A stretch of DNA of 24,574 nt from Elusimicrobiota bacterium (GCA_003452965.1 DMMW01000074.1:1-24574); one strand, 5' to 3'; shown: positions 1-8,172, counted from the first letter of the stretch. Numbers and translations are program-made. The notes: generated by a model not told the origin, from the letters alone.

Positions 1-46
1 TTGTCCTTGCACTTTTTATCATAAAAGGTGCAAGATTATTGGCCAT
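1..46 (-). CDS. Possible 5' end of a further gene, cut by the window edge
   Basis: An ATG at 46-44 opens a frame that stays open for the 15 codons left in the window and begins MANNLAPFMIKSART. AAGAAGG lies 10 nt upstream, directly after the stop codon of the GT39 gene, so it would be the next gene of the same envelope operon. The product cannot be recognised from 15 residues. The coding stretch contains a near-perfect inverted repeat (6-34: 7 bp, one G-T pair, 6 bp, one-base centre), so the region could instead be a non-coding hairpin after the GT39 gene. There is no T-tract on either strand, which argues against an intrinsic terminator. Confidence 0.45.
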   Translation of the reverse strand, partial: MANNLAPFMIKSART

Positions 47-63
47 TTTATATAGACCTTCTT

Positions 64-2211
64 TTACTTAATATTTTTAATAACTACTTCGGACATCAAA
101 TTCATCGGTGGTTTATGCGGTAGGCTTGCTTCTTGTTCGGATAGTATTTCGTATACAGCTACACGGTTAAGGAAATTTCCATTTTGTGTTTCATCTTTAT
201 GAAATATTTCCTTCACATATTTCTCCCAGAAATCATTATATACAGAAAGTGACTGGTTATCCCACTGAAACATTCTGTAGCTTTTTCCTAAACGAATCGC
301 TTCACCGAGATTGAATAAAATATGCGTTATTCCTTGACTTTTTATATTATTATAGAGTTCATCGCCGCTTTTTGATGCTTTTGCATATTCAATTATCGGG
401 GTCAAATCATGCGCCGAAGAAACAACCGGAATCCTATTTATATAAAAACTTCTACCTTCACCTATAAATAAAATCTTTGCCGATTTTGGTAATTCTTTAT
501 TTATAAATTCTATTCCTGCATAATAACCGTACGGATAAGACGAGTGTGTGTTGCTTAAAAAGTCAGATTTTTTTTCTTTTCCAAATACAACTCTCCAACC
601 GCCTTGAATATAAGCTATCCAACCCGCCCAATATATACCGGTAACACAGGTAAAAATAATTACCCATGATAAAACTTTTTTGACTGATTTATGATTACCG
701 GTATTATTATAATTAGAAATTATCAATCCTAAAATAGGAAAAGCCGGCATCATAAACCTAATCATAGTGGTCGAAAACGACCATGTCAACCATATAACTA
801 TACTGTAACTGATTCCATAAATTAGAATTAAGGGAGGTTTTCCAAAAAGGAAAAGCAGTGGTATTAAAAATAAAAATAGAGGTGTAAAATTTTCAGAATT
901 AGAAATTTTTCCCATAGTTATATTCCACGGATGTTTAAGCCAATTTATTAATTCAAATTTTCCGGATTGCCTAGCTTCTACAATAAAACCGTTAAGTTTT
1001 GTATAATCCGAATATGCGTCTTTCGGAAAAATGCTGTTTAAATAAGGATATACGGGATTTTTTTTATATACATAATTCTTTATAAGCCAGGGACTTACAA
1101 TTATTGTTGAAATGAATGTAAATATAATAAGTTTCTTAATAATATCCGCTGAGAATCGCCTATTTATAATTAAAAAAGTAAATATAATACCTACCGCAAC
1201 AAATATACCGGTATATTTTACTCCCATCGCTAACCCTGAGAAGATACTTGATATTATTAACCACTTATTTTGTTCGGAATTGTAATTCATTAACGCATAT
1301 AAAGAAAGAACTGCAAATAACACTAAAATCGTTTCGGTACCGCAGGACCATGAACTTAACATTACGTGGGTAATCGTGTAAAATATTAAAGAAGCCCATA
1401 TACCGACTTTCAGATTGAAATATCTTTTTGATATTGAAAACAAAGTTAAGCAGCATAATATTGACGCTGAATAGTTTATTAGTTTAGATAATATTTCATC
1501 TTTTATAAGTAGACCTGTCGTGAAAAGCATGCTTGCCACTGCAGGAAGGTTGGAAAGAAAAACATACGGCATATTTACAATCTTATGATTTAATTTATAA
1601 TAATTGGGAACTCCTAAATGATAAACAAGTGAATCATAAAATATTTCAGGGCTCAACGCACCTGCCAGACTTATAAGCATAGCAAATATTAAAATACCCA
1701 ATACACATTTGTCTATTAAAGATAATTTTTCGTTTCCAAATAATGATTTCATCGGCCTTTTTTTCAAATCTATAAAACCTATAACTGCAAATAATAATAT
1801 TAAGACTTTTATTAACATGCCGTATAATAATCCGAAAATACCTAAAATAAATACCGAATATGCAATAATTCCAAAACCAATACCTATAGAAAACATTGAT
1901 TCTTCAAGAGAATGAACAAAATTTGCTTTCAGTAATTTCAAAAACACGCGTCCGATACCGAACGCAGAAAACAAAAATACCGATAATAGAACAATATTAA
2001 GTATATGTTTAATTAATATTAGATTACCTATATTTAGAATGCCCGCATATTGGTCAATGGAAAGCATCATTCCCAAATTATCGGATTTTGGCATGAATTG
2101 GGCATAGTAATTTTTAAATATATAAAAACCCCATGTAAAGGTTACCACCCATATAAACCATTCTGGCAATAATTTCTTCTGCTCAACTTTTTTTAGTTTG
2201 TTTTTTTGCAT
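64..2211 (-). CDS. GT39/ArnT-like (GT-C) membrane glycosyltransferase
   Basis: A 715-residue integral membrane protein with many hydrophobic helices from about residue 17 to 530 and a soluble C-terminal part of about 170 residues. Proteins of this GT-C fold take a sugar from a polyprenyl-phosphate donor and transfer it on the outer face of the inner membrane. The expected acidic residue of the first large loop is probably D193 in PEIFYDSLVYHLG, though here it follows an N-terminal block of several extra helices (residues 17-190), which is longer than in ArnT itself. The start overlaps the end of the methyltransferase gene by 19 bp, so translational coupling is likely. The GT2 enzyme encoded about 2.2 kb upstream is a plausible maker of its lipid-linked donor; that pairing is inference. 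The acceptor is unknown. No gene symbol is justified. Confidence 0.82.
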   Translation of the reverse strand: MQKNKLKKVEQKKLLPEWFIWVVTFTWGFYIFKNYYAQFMPKSDNLGMMLSIDQYAGILNIGNLILIKHILNIVLLSVFLFSAFGIGRVFLKLLKANFVHSLEESMFSIGIGFGIIAYSVFILGIFGLLYGMLIKVLILLFAVIGFIDLKKRPMKSLFGNEKLSLIDKCVLGILIFAMLISLAGALSPEIFYDSLVYHLGVPNYYKLNHKIVNMPYVFLSNLPAVASMLFTTGLLIKDEILSKLINYSASILCCLTLFSISKRYFNLKVGIWASLIFYTITHVMLSSWSCGTETILVLFAVLSLYALMNYNSEQNKWLIISSIFSGLAMGVKYTGIFVAVGIIFTFLIINRRFSADIIKKLIIFTFISTIIVSPWLIKNYVYKKNPVYPYLNSIFPKDAYSDYTKLNGFIVEARQSGKFELINWLKHPWNITMGKISNSENFTPLFLFLIPLLFLFGKPPLILIYGISYSIVIWLTWSFSTTMIRFMMPAFPILGLIISNYNNTGNHKSVKKVLSWVIIFTCVTGIYWAGWIAYIQGGWRVVFGKEKKSDFLSNTHSSYPYGYYAGIEFINKELPKSAKILFIGEGRSFYINRIPVVSSAHDLTPIIEYAKASKSGDELYNNIKSQGITHILFNLGEAIRLGKSYRMFQWDNQSLSVYNDFWEKYVKEIFHKDETQNGNFLNRVAVYEILSEQEASLPHKPPMNLMSEVVIKNIK

Positions 2212-2891
2212 ATATTTATTATAGATAAACCAACCGGAATTCTGAATATTGTATCAATAAAAATAAATAATGGTGTTAAAATATTAAAGGTTATTAAAAG
2301 GTCTTTGTTCAACTCTTTTCTTTTAAGTATTTTTCCCGCGATAAACCATCCAATAGCGCCGATAATATTTATATTGAATTGTTTTTCAATACTAAAACCC
2401 GATTGCAGTAATTTATTTTCTATATCTTTTCTAGAATATCTTCTATGATGACCTAAATTCTTGTCTAAATCGCTAAAAAGGGCATTCCCTGCCGGTATTA
2501 AAAGCACTAAATACCCGTCTTTTTTCAAAAGTGTATTCATGTTTTTTAAAGCGTATATGTCATCGCGGATATGTTCCAAAACGTTTGAACAAACGATTGT
2601 ATCAAAACTATTTTCTTTAACTGAACCATCCAGTTCTTTTTCTATATCTAAAATCTGCGCTCTGAATTTTTTAGAATAACCAAATCTTTTTTTAACTATA
2701 TCAATATATTCCGAAGATATGTCAACAGCGGTAACATCACATTTATCAATACAGTACTGCGTGATACTTCCGATTCCGCATCCTATTTCTAAAACACTGC
2801 CCTTTATGTATTTAATAAATTTATTAATAATCCATTTATTATAATTATCCATTCTGTCCATTAACTGCAGTGTAAAATGCCCTATATCCAT
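2193..2891 (-). CDS. Class I SAM-dependent methyltransferase with hydrophobic C-terminus
   Basis: This 232-residue protein shows the SAM-binding glycine motif VLEIGCGIG (residues 33-41), an acidic residue at the end of strand 2 (AVDIS, D57) and the post-II motif FDTIVCSNVLEHI (about 96-108). These are typical Methyltransf_11/25-type features. The last 35 or so residues are hydrophobic with short turns, suggesting membrane association and a lipid-linked or saccharide substrate. It starts one nucleotide after the radical SAM gene stops, with AAGGA six bases before the ATG inside the end of that gene, and its own 3' end overlaps the GT39 gene. The three are therefore almost certainly one translationally coupled unit. 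The substrate cannot be read from the sequence. Confidence 0.85.
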   Translation of the reverse strand: MDIGHFTLQLMDRMDNYNKWIINKFIKYIKGSVLEIGCGIGSITQYCIDKCDVTAVDISSEYIDIVKKRFGYSKKFRAQILDIEKELDGSVKENSFDTIVCSNVLEHIRDDIYALKNMNTLLKKDGYLVLLIPAGNALFSDLDKNLGHHRRYSRKDIENKLLQSGFSIEKQFNINIIGAIGWFIAGKILKRKELNKDLLITFNILTPLFIFIDTIFRIPVGLSIINICKKTN

Positions 2892-2892
2892 A

Positions 2893-4272
2893 TCAGTTCC
2901 TTGCGATACCTAATAATGCCGAGACACCGTCTATAACATCTGACAAATTTCTTATTTTTAACACCCTGTTTAATAAATATCCGGGACGGATGTAAAAATC
3001 CTTATATGCCTTATTATAATATTTTATAACATCCTCAGGTTTTACCGTAGGTAAATTCATAATAGGTTTTGACAAATCATATTCATTCCAGTTTTCGGTT
3101 ATCAGAATCCCTTTTTCTTTCGCCCATTTGAACATTTCAGTCCCAGGATACGGGGTGGTAATATTAAAGATAACAACATCGGGCTTCAATTTGATAGCAT
3201 AATCAATTGTTTTTTGCATCGTTTCTATTGTTTCCCCGGGATTGCCGAACATAAACGCAGCCCTGACTTCTATCCCAAGTTTTTTAGTAATTTTTACTAT
3301 TTTTTCTACTTTTTCAAAAGATATTTTCTTGTGTATATTTTTTAGTATTTCTTCATCGCCGGATTCTACACCGTACATTATCTGATGGCATCCCGCCAAT
3401 TTCATTATTTTCAATAAATCTTCATCAACAAAATCCACTCTTGCAAAACATGACCAGCTAATATCCAGTTTTTCACTGATTATTTTTTCACACAATTTTT
3501 TTACATTCTCTTTTCTTGTCGTAAAGGTGTCGTCGTAAAAACTTATTTCTTTTATACCGTATTTATTATGTAGCAGCAATATCTCTTCAAATATTTTTTC
3601 AGCAGAACGGACTCTTATTTTATCTCCGAGATAGTTACCCATGCAAAAAGTGCATCTTCCGGGACAGCCGCGGCTTGTCATCATGCCCATTGCAGGAAGC
3701 CGTTTATAACTGCCTTTTGCAGGAAAATATTTTTTTATAGGCAGGAGATGATATGCAGGTATGGGAAGCGTATCCATGTCCTGAACTACAGGACGGGATT
3801 GGTTATGAATTATTTTATTTCCTATTTTATATGAAAGACCTGATATTTTCGCGATTTCTTTTCCAGAAATCAGTTCATTTAACGTTTCTTCTCCCTCACC
3901 GCGAATAACAAAATCAATCGATTCTTCTTTTAATACTTCATCCGTCATAACGGAAGGATGAACGCCGCCTAAAACAGTTTTTGCGCTCGGGAACACGCTT
4001 TTGGCTATTTTTGATACATCTATCGCGGAATAAATCATCGGAGTTGACGCTGTTATGCCTATATAATCCGGAACCGCTTTACTCCCCAATATTTCCTTGA
4101 TGTTATTATAATTAAGCCCCGTGGCGTTTGAATCCAATATTTCAACTTCTATTTTTTTTTCTTCCAGATATGCTGCAAGTCCCGCTAAACCAAATGGAGG
4201 CATACAGCTTGCAATATTTTCCCATATGCCACCTTTTGTCATCCATGGCGGATTTATCAATAGGATTTTCAT
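2893..4272 (-). CDS. B12-binding-domain radical SAM protein
   Basis: A 459-residue protein in two parts. Residues 1 to about 135 resemble a cobalamin-binding Rossmann domain (MKILLINPPW, then MPPFGLAGLAAYLEE and VLGGVHPSV). Residues about 190-420 form a radical SAM barrel with the cluster motif RGCPGRCTFC, cysteines 203, 207 and 210. The TTPYPGTEMFKWAKEKG stretch is typical of the HpnJ/BchE-like B12-radical-SAM group. Members carry out methylations, ring rearrangements or other radical chemistry on lipids and natural products. Clustering with a methyltransferase and a lipid-sugar transferase suggests an envelope lipid or glycan substrate (inference). The usual DxHxxG cobalt-ligand motif is not evident, as is common in this group. 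No Shine-Dalgarno is visible; the leader reads TATCCTATTTCT before the ATG and is part of an ACAGGATACAG-type repeat. Confidence 0.87.
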   Translation of the reverse strand: MKILLINPPWMTKGGIWENIASCMPPFGLAGLAAYLEEKKIEVEILDSNATGLNYNNIKEILGSKAVPDYIGITASTPMIYSAIDVSKIAKSVFPSAKTVLGGVHPSVMTDEVLKEESIDFVIRGEGEETLNELISGKEIAKISGLSYKIGNKIIHNQSRPVVQDMDTLPIPAYHLLPIKKYFPAKGSYKRLPAMGMMTSRGCPGRCTFCMGNYLGDKIRVRSAEKIFEEILLLHNKYGIKEISFYDDTFTTRKENVKKLCEKIISEKLDISWSCFARVDFVDEDLLKIMKLAGCHQIMYGVESGDEEILKNIHKKISFEKVEKIVKITKKLGIEVRAAFMFGNPGETIETMQKTIDYAIKLKPDVVIFNITTPYPGTEMFKWAKEKGILITENWNEYDLSKPIMNLPTVKPEDVIKYYNKAYKDFYIRPGYLLNRVLKIRNLSDVIDGVSALLGIARN

Positions 4273-4363
4273 AGAAATAGGATACAGAATATCCGCCTAC
4301 GATAAACGTGCCATCAATAAACATGGCTATTCGCCATATTGCTGACACATCTTCGGCGGACAG

Positions 4364-4427
4364 TCAGAATACAGGATACAGAAAATAAAAAATGACTTAA
4401 AACTGTATTCTGTGTACTGTATCCTGT
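4364..4427. repeat. CAGAATACAGGATACAG word repeat, inverted
   Basis: The 167-bp spacer between the GT2 and radical SAM genes carries tandem words of the form CAGAATACAG/ACAGGATACAG. ACAGGATACAG at 4371-4381 is exactly inverted at 4417-4427 (CTGTATCCTGT), and CAGAATACAG at 4365-4374 is inverted at 4403-4412. A further related piece (AGGATACAGAATAT) sits at 4279-4292, reaching to within 8 bp of the radical SAM start codon. A GC-rich GGCGGACA (4355-4362), shared with the spacer at 6439-6446, adjoins it. No gene is supported here. Confidence 0.75.
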
Positions 4428-4439
4428 TTACTGCCTTTA

Positions 4440-5126
4440 TTAGAATCTGCACTTAATCAGTGTCCACAACGCCGTTATGCCGTCTTTCCAGCCAATCTTT
4501 TTTCCCTGACTGTAACTTCTACTTTTATATGAAATCGGTAATTCATATATTTGAATTTTTTTCTTAAGAATTTTTGCGGTGACTTCGGGTTCAAATTCAA
4601 ATCTTTTTGCCTCTAAATCTAATGATAATATAATATCCTTTTTAAAAACCTTATAACATGTCTCCATATCTGTAATTTTTGAGTTATATATAATATTAGT
4701 TAAGAAATTAAGCAATTTATTACCCATATAATGCAACATATATTTTCTTTCTTTTAGTTCTAAAAATCTTGAACCGTAAACCACTGATGCGATGTTTTTA
4801 TTGATAGGTTCAACAAGACTGGATATTTCTTCCGGATTATACTCCAAATCAGCATCTTGAATAGTTACTATTTCGCCCGTTATATATTGTAAACCTGTTC
4901 TTATCGCTGAGCCTTTACCTTTATTTTTATTATGAAAAATAATCTTTATTTTATGATCCTTATTCACGATACTTTCAAGCAATTCTCTGGTACCGTCATT
5001 TGAGCCGTCATCAACAACAACTATTTCTTTAGGTGAAAGCGAAGCTATTTTTTCAATAATTTTTATTATTGTATCTTTTTCGTTAAACACCGGCATGATT
5101 ATAGAAACGTTATTTAGTTTAGACAT
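4440..5126 (-). CDS. GT2 polyprenyl-phosphate glycosyltransferase (DPM1-like)
   Basis: A 228-residue soluble GT-A glycosyltransferase without C-terminal membrane helices, the usual size for the DPM1/dolichol-phosphate mannosyltransferase-like class. Motifs in order are SIIMPVFNEKDTI (residues 8-20), EIVVVDDGSNDGT (34-46, with the D39/D40 nucleotide-binding pair), QDADLEYNPEE (90-100, metal-binding DxD at 91-93) and VYGSRFLE. Such enzymes transfer a sugar from a nucleotide donor to undecaprenyl or dolichyl phosphate on the cytoplasmic face, supplying GT39-type transferases, one of which is encoded downstream. Sugar specificity (mannose, glucose or other) is not readable. A 167-bp repeat-rich spacer separates it from the radical SAM gene, so co-transcription is likely but not assured. 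Confidence 0.88.
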   Translation of the reverse strand: MSKLNNVSIIMPVFNEKDTIIKIIEKIASLSPKEIVVVDDGSNDGTRELLESIVNKDHKIKIIFHNKNKGKGSAIRTGLQYITGEIVTIQDADLEYNPEEISSLVEPINKNIASVVYGSRFLELKERKYMLHYMGNKLLNFLTNIIYNSKITDMETCYKVFKKDIILSLDLEAKRFEFEPEVTAKILKKKIQIYELPISYKSRSYSQGKKIGWKDGITALWTLIKCRF

Positions 5127-5166
5127 TTTAATAAACCCCGTAATAGTACAAAGCTCACTCGGCTAT

Positions 5167-5206
5167 GTGCGATAGTCCGATAGTGGGGTGGTGCGATTGT
5201 GCGCAC
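5167..5206. repeat. Array of an 8-bp word (GTGCGATA family)
   Basis: Five consecutive 8-bp units beginning at 5167, 5175, 5183, 5191 and 5199 keep a strict 8-bp phase while the units themselves vary; the first is GTGCGATA and the fourth GTGCGATT. The array ends in the palindrome TGTGCGCACA (5198-5207). It lies in the 108-bp spacer between HemW and the GT2 gene. Units of the same word occur near 12121, 12264, 21681, 21750, 22851 and 22927. Confidence 0.8.
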
Positions 5207-5234
5207 ACATCACCTATTAATCCCATAAATGAAC

Positions 5235-6389
5235 TTAAAGGAATTCTCTGAAAACGCAATTTGCATACATAATACCTTTATCGCTTAATCTTATTAAGTT
5301 ATTATGTTCTATTAATAAATCCAAGTTTTTTAAATTGTTAATCTGCTTATTATATTTAATCTTAATACTATCCGATATTATAACACCGTCAATTAAACGC
5401 AAACCTAACATCAAACTCTCAGACATTTTTTTTTCTTCGCCAAGCTCCTCAAATTCCAAGTCATATTTTCCATTAATATATTCTTTTATATCCTCGGTAT
5501 TTTTTATTCTTTTTTTATTAATATATGATGTTGCACCTAAACCAAAACCGTAATATTGATTATTTTGCCAATAATTTATATTGTGCAGGCATTCATAACC
5601 TTTTTTTGAAAAATTAGATATTTCGTAATGATGATATCCTTTTTCTTTTAAAAATTCAATTGCAAATTTATACATATCTGCAGATAAGTCATCATTTACG
5701 GTTATTCCGCTACTAAAAAATTTTGTTCCTGCTTCAATGGTTAATCCATAGATAGAAATATGCTCGGGATTTAAATCTATCGTTTTGTTTAATGTTTCTT
5801 TCCAATCATCTAATGATTGTTCAGGAATGCCGAACATTAAATCAACGTTTATATTTTTGTATCCGATTCTTTTTGCTAAATCATACGCACTGCAAAAGTC
5901 TTTTACTGTATGTATTCTACCAAGAAATTTTAAAATTCTGTCATTATATGACTGCAAACCGAAACTCAAGCGATTCACACCGTATATTTTTAATGTTTCT
6001 AATTTGTGTGATGTTATAGATTCAGGGTTTACTTCAAATATAGTTTCAATTTCTTCATTGCTGAATTGTTTTTTTAAATTTTTATACAGATTTTCAAATA
6101 AAAATATAATTTGCTTTTCTGACAATATTGAAGGTGTACCGCCTCCGATATAAATAGTTTTCGGCAAATAATTATTTAATGTCGCTATCTTGGAAGTAAT
6201 CTCATTAGATAATGCCTGCAGATATTTATCTATAAATTTTGAATCTTCGCACATGAGATTATCATTAGCGATGCTTACAAAATCACAATAATTGCATTTT
6301 TTTTTACAAAAAGGTATATGGATATAAATTCCAAAGGGGAGATTAATATCTCCCCTTGTATTTTCAATATTTGTTATTTTATCCGTCAT
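5235..6389 (-). CDS. hemW: HemW-like radical SAM protein (heme chaperone; formerly called CPO-like)
   Basis: A 384-residue radical SAM protein. The cluster motif IPFCKKKCNYCDF has C28, C32 and C35 followed by phenylalanine. True HemN coproporphyrinogen dehydrogenases carry a further cysteine (CxxxCxxCxC), so this is HemW rather than HemN. Other family blocks are IYIGGGTPSIL, FEVNPES, SFGLQSYNDRILKFLGR, NVDLMFGIPEQ and SIYGLTIEAGT, and the length is standard. HemW binds heme and is proposed to insert it into membrane cytochromes. The start is backed by GAAGGA about 10 nt before the ATG. Heme biosynthesis genes are not seen in the window. A 159-bp repeat-bearing spacer separates it from the SPFH gene upstream. 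Confidence 0.9.
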   Translation of the reverse strand: MTDKITNIENTRGDINLPFGIYIHIPFCKKKCNYCDFVSIANDNLMCEDSKFIDKYLQALSNEITSKIATLNNYLPKTIYIGGGTPSILSEKQIIFLFENLYKNLKKQFSNEEIETIFEVNPESITSHKLETLKIYGVNRLSFGLQSYNDRILKFLGRIHTVKDFCSAYDLAKRIGYKNINVDLMFGIPEQSLDDWKETLNKTIDLNPEHISIYGLTIEAGTKFFSSGITVNDDLSADMYKFAIEFLKEKGYHHYEISNFSKKGYECLHNINYWQNNQYYGFGLGATSYINKKRIKNTEDIKEYINGKYDLEFEELGEEKKMSESLMLGLRLIDGVIISDSIKIKYNKQINNLKNLDLLIEHNNLIRLSDKGIMYANCVFREFL

Positions 6390-6470
6390 TAACGAGATCC
6401 TTCACTCCGTTCCCGCCACACTCCTCCACTGTACTATTGGCGGACAAGTGAACCGTTAGCGGGCAGGCAG

Positions 6471-6519
6471 GATTACATCTTGTGTCATCTGTGTAATCTC
6501 CGTTATAATCTGTGTAATC
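6471..6519. repeat. GATTACACAGA-core repeat, two copies 21 bp apart
   Basis: TCTGTGTAATC (the complement of GATTACACAGA) occurs exactly at 6488-6498 and 6509-6519, spaced 21 bp. An opposite-facing partial copy, GATTACATCT, begins at 6471. It lies in the HemW-SPFH spacer next to a GC-rich block (6411-6471) holding GGCGGACA (6439-6446) and GGCAGGCAGG (6462-6471). The complement of GGCAGGCAGG recurs at 8079-8088. Confidence 0.85.
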
Positions 6520-6520
6520 A

Positions 6521-6547
6521 AAAATTATTGGAGAAACCAATAATTTT
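6521..6547 (-). terminator. Hairpin directly after the SPFH stop codon
   Basis: A perfect 11-bp stem, AAAATTATTGG (6521-6531) with CCAATAATTTT (6537-6547), and a 5-nt loop sit one base past the SPFH stop. On the minus strand the stem runs into TTTTTGATTACACAG, so there is a short T-run of five before the repeat begins. It could act as a weak intrinsic terminator, or only as a 3'-end stabiliser, because the stem is AT-rich. Confidence 0.45.
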
Positions 6548-6548
6548 A

Positions 6549-7439
6549 TTATTTTTTTTCTTCTTTCTTTTCTTTAAATAATTCGGCCATCCCGGCGATT
6601 GAACCTAATACCCCTGAAGTTTCCATGGGTAAGAATATCTTGGTCGCCTGACCATCGGCAACTTTTTCAAGAGTTTCGAGATATTTTATAGCAATTAAAT
6701 CATTTGTAGGCCTGCCGGAATGAATCGCATTGTAAACAATCTCAATTTGATATTTTTCGGCATCAGCAACTCTTTTAATAGCTTCCGCTTTTCCTTCGGC
6801 TGTTAATATCGCGGATTGTTTTTCACCTTCTGCACGATTAATTGCTGCTTGTCTGACACCTTCAGCCTCAAGTATAACTGCTCTTTTTTCACGTTCCGCT
6901 TTCATCTGTTTACTCATAGCAGTAGTAATATCCGCTGGAGGATCTATTTTCTGTAATTCTACGCGAGTAACTTTGACACCCCATGTATCCGTTGCTTCAT
7001 CAAGAACTTGTCTCAGTGTCATATTGATTTTTTCACGGGAAGTTAATGTTTCGTCCAAAAGCATATCGCCTACAACATTTCTTAAATTAGTTTGGGCAAG
7101 CTTTGTCGCAGCGATTATGAAATTTGCAACATTATAAACAACTTTAAAAGGATCCGTAACCTTAAAATATATAACAGCATCAACTGTAACTGACACGTTA
7201 TCTTTTGTTATGACATCTTGCGGCGGGACATCTAAAACCTGTTCACGCATATCCACTTTTCTAATCGTTTCAAAAAATGGAATAATAAATGCTAAACCGG
7301 AATCAACCGTCCTGTTAAATTTACCTAAAAATTCAACAAGTCCTTTCTCAAACGGCCTTATTATGCGAAGAGCCGTCTTTGCAAAAATGAATAATAAAAC
7401 TACTATTACAATTATCAATGGTACAGGAATCTGCTGCAT
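6549..7439 (-). CDS. SPFH/stomatin-like membrane protein (QmcA-type)
   Basis: A 296-residue protein with one N-terminal membrane segment (residues about 5-22) followed by the SPFH/Band 7 domain: RPFEKGLVEFLGKF, then MREQVLDVPPQDVITKD and VTVDAVIYFKVTDP. An alanine- and glutamate-rich helical stretch (about 185-235) is the oligomerising coiled coil, and the tail is very lysine- and glutamate-rich. Stomatin-like proteins form large membrane-bound rings that organise microdomains and work with membrane proteases or NfeD partners. An NfeD gene lies immediately upstream, the standard pairing. The ATG is preceded by GGAGG at good distance, one of the clearest ribosome-binding sites in the window. 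No HflC partner is present, so QmcA-type is preferred over HflK. Confidence 0.9.
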   Translation of the reverse strand: MQQIPVPLIIVIVVLLFIFAKTALRIIRPFEKGLVEFLGKFNRTVDSGLAFIIPFFETIRKVDMREQVLDVPPQDVITKDNVSVTVDAVIYFKVTDPFKVVYNVANFIIAATKLAQTNLRNVVGDMLLDETLTSREKINMTLRQVLDEATDTWGVKVTRVELQKIDPPADITTAMSKQMKAEREKRAVILEAEGVRQAAINRAEGEKQSAILTAEGKAEAIKRVADAEKYQIEIVYNAIHSGRPTNDLIAIKYLETLEKVADGQATKIFLPMETSGVLGSIAGMAELFKEKKEEKK

Positions 7440-7458
7440 ATCAAACCTCCAGAATCTG

Positions 7459-7534
7459 GTTATAGAGTTTTAGGGTTTTAGCGTTATAGGGTTTTTAACC
7501 CTACAAACTCAATAAACTCTATGAACCCTATAAC
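7459..7534. repeat. Inverted array of a 9-bp word (TTATAGGGT family)
   Basis: The NfeD-SPFH spacer is built from 9-bp words close to TTATAGGGT in one half and from their complement in the other. GTTATAGGG (7483-7491) pairs with CCCTATAAC (7526-7534), and TAGGGTT/AACCCTA (7487-7493/7497-7503) makes a tight 3-nt-loop hairpin. The same word family appears at about 14365-14395 and 22970-22995. The SPFH ribosome-binding site lies just outside the array. Confidence 0.75.
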
Positions 7535-7543
7535 TATTCTTTT

Positions 7544-7969
7544 TCATTCTTCTTTTGTCACAATTAAACGAACACCCTTAATTTCTTTTATTTTTACCCA
7601 AACATTTTTGGGAATTTCTTCTGATGATTCGGCAAGCCACTCTTCACCCTCAATTTTAACTCTGCCATATTTATTTGGTTTTATCTCTTCCAAAACATAT
7701 CCTTTTTGATTAATTAGAGCATCTATATTCGCAGGACGTGACGGAAACTTAACCATTTTATTCGACAATGGCCTTGAAAATATCACTAATAGCAAAGATA
7801 CTATAATAAATACAATCCATGGAAGCCATGTTATATGAAATATGGTTGCAACAGATGCAAGAACAGCACCTAAACCAAAACATGCAAAAAAGAAAGCAGT
7901 CGGTGAAATTATTTCTATTATAAAAAATATTACGGACATTACTGCCCAGGTAAGCCAATTATTAAACAT
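7544..7969 (-). CDS. NfeD-like membrane protein (short form)
   Basis: A 141-residue short-form NfeD protein: about three to four hydrophobic segments in residues 5-66, then a soluble beta-rich OB-fold domain (about 80-141) containing GYVLEEIKPNKYGRVKIEGEEWLA. The long form has an N-terminal ClpP-like protease domain, which is absent here. Short NfeD proteins are encoded next to SPFH/stomatin proteins, as here, and are thought to form a membrane complex with them. No Shine-Dalgarno is visible: the ATG is preceded by an A/T tract that joins a GATTACACAGA repeat, and almost the same leader precedes the GH57 gene at 18638. Confidence 0.88.
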   Translation of the reverse strand: MFNNWLTWAVMSVIFFIIEIISPTAFFFACFGLGAVLASVATIFHITWLPWIVFIIVSLLLVIFSRPLSNKMVKFPSRPANIDALINQKGYVLEEIKPNKYGRVKIEGEEWLAESSEEIPKNVWVKIKEIKGVRLIVTKEE

Positions 7970-8068
7970 AAAATTTTTTTTAAACGATTACACAGATTTT
8001 TGAAAGATTACACTGATATTACCGTCGGGACTTAATCTGTGTAATCCACTTTTCAATCTGTGAAATCA
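7970..8068. repeat. Four-unit inverted GATTACACAGA element, copy 1
   Basis: Starting immediately upstream of the nfeD ATG are an A/T tract, two rightward cores (GATTACACAGA at 7986, GATTACACTGA at 8006) and two leftward cores (TCTGTGTAATC at 8036, TCTGTGAAATC at 8057). GATTACACAGATT at 7986-7998 is perfectly complementary to 8034-8046 (13 bp). Core spacing is 20, 30 and 21 bp. The element at 18639-18742 has the same plan. The rest of the 226-bp spacer holds a GC-rich block (8071-8110, with GTTCC/GGAAC and CCTGCCTGCC) and a degenerate leftward core near 8161. No gene is seen there. Confidence 0.85.
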
Positions 8069-8172
8069 GGGGATGCTGCCTGCCTGCCGAAGTTCCTTGG
8101 GAACGTAGGCATGGAGTTTTTCAGCAGACCCTAATATAGACACTTTACCCTTGTTTTTAATCGGTGTAATCG

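Noticed and set aside
6..34. Intrinsic terminator after the GT39 gene
   Set aside because: The stem is strong but no T-tract follows on either strand, and it lies in a plausible coding frame.
4121..4348. Small frames on both strands at the radical SAM 5' end
   Set aside because: They overlap the well-supported radical SAM start and the adjacent repeat; no ribosome-binding site or family resemblance.
5235..6389. HemN (oxygen-independent coproporphyrinogen dehydrogenase)
   Set aside because: The fourth cysteine of the HemN CxxxCxxCxC motif is replaced by phenylalanine, the mark of HemW.
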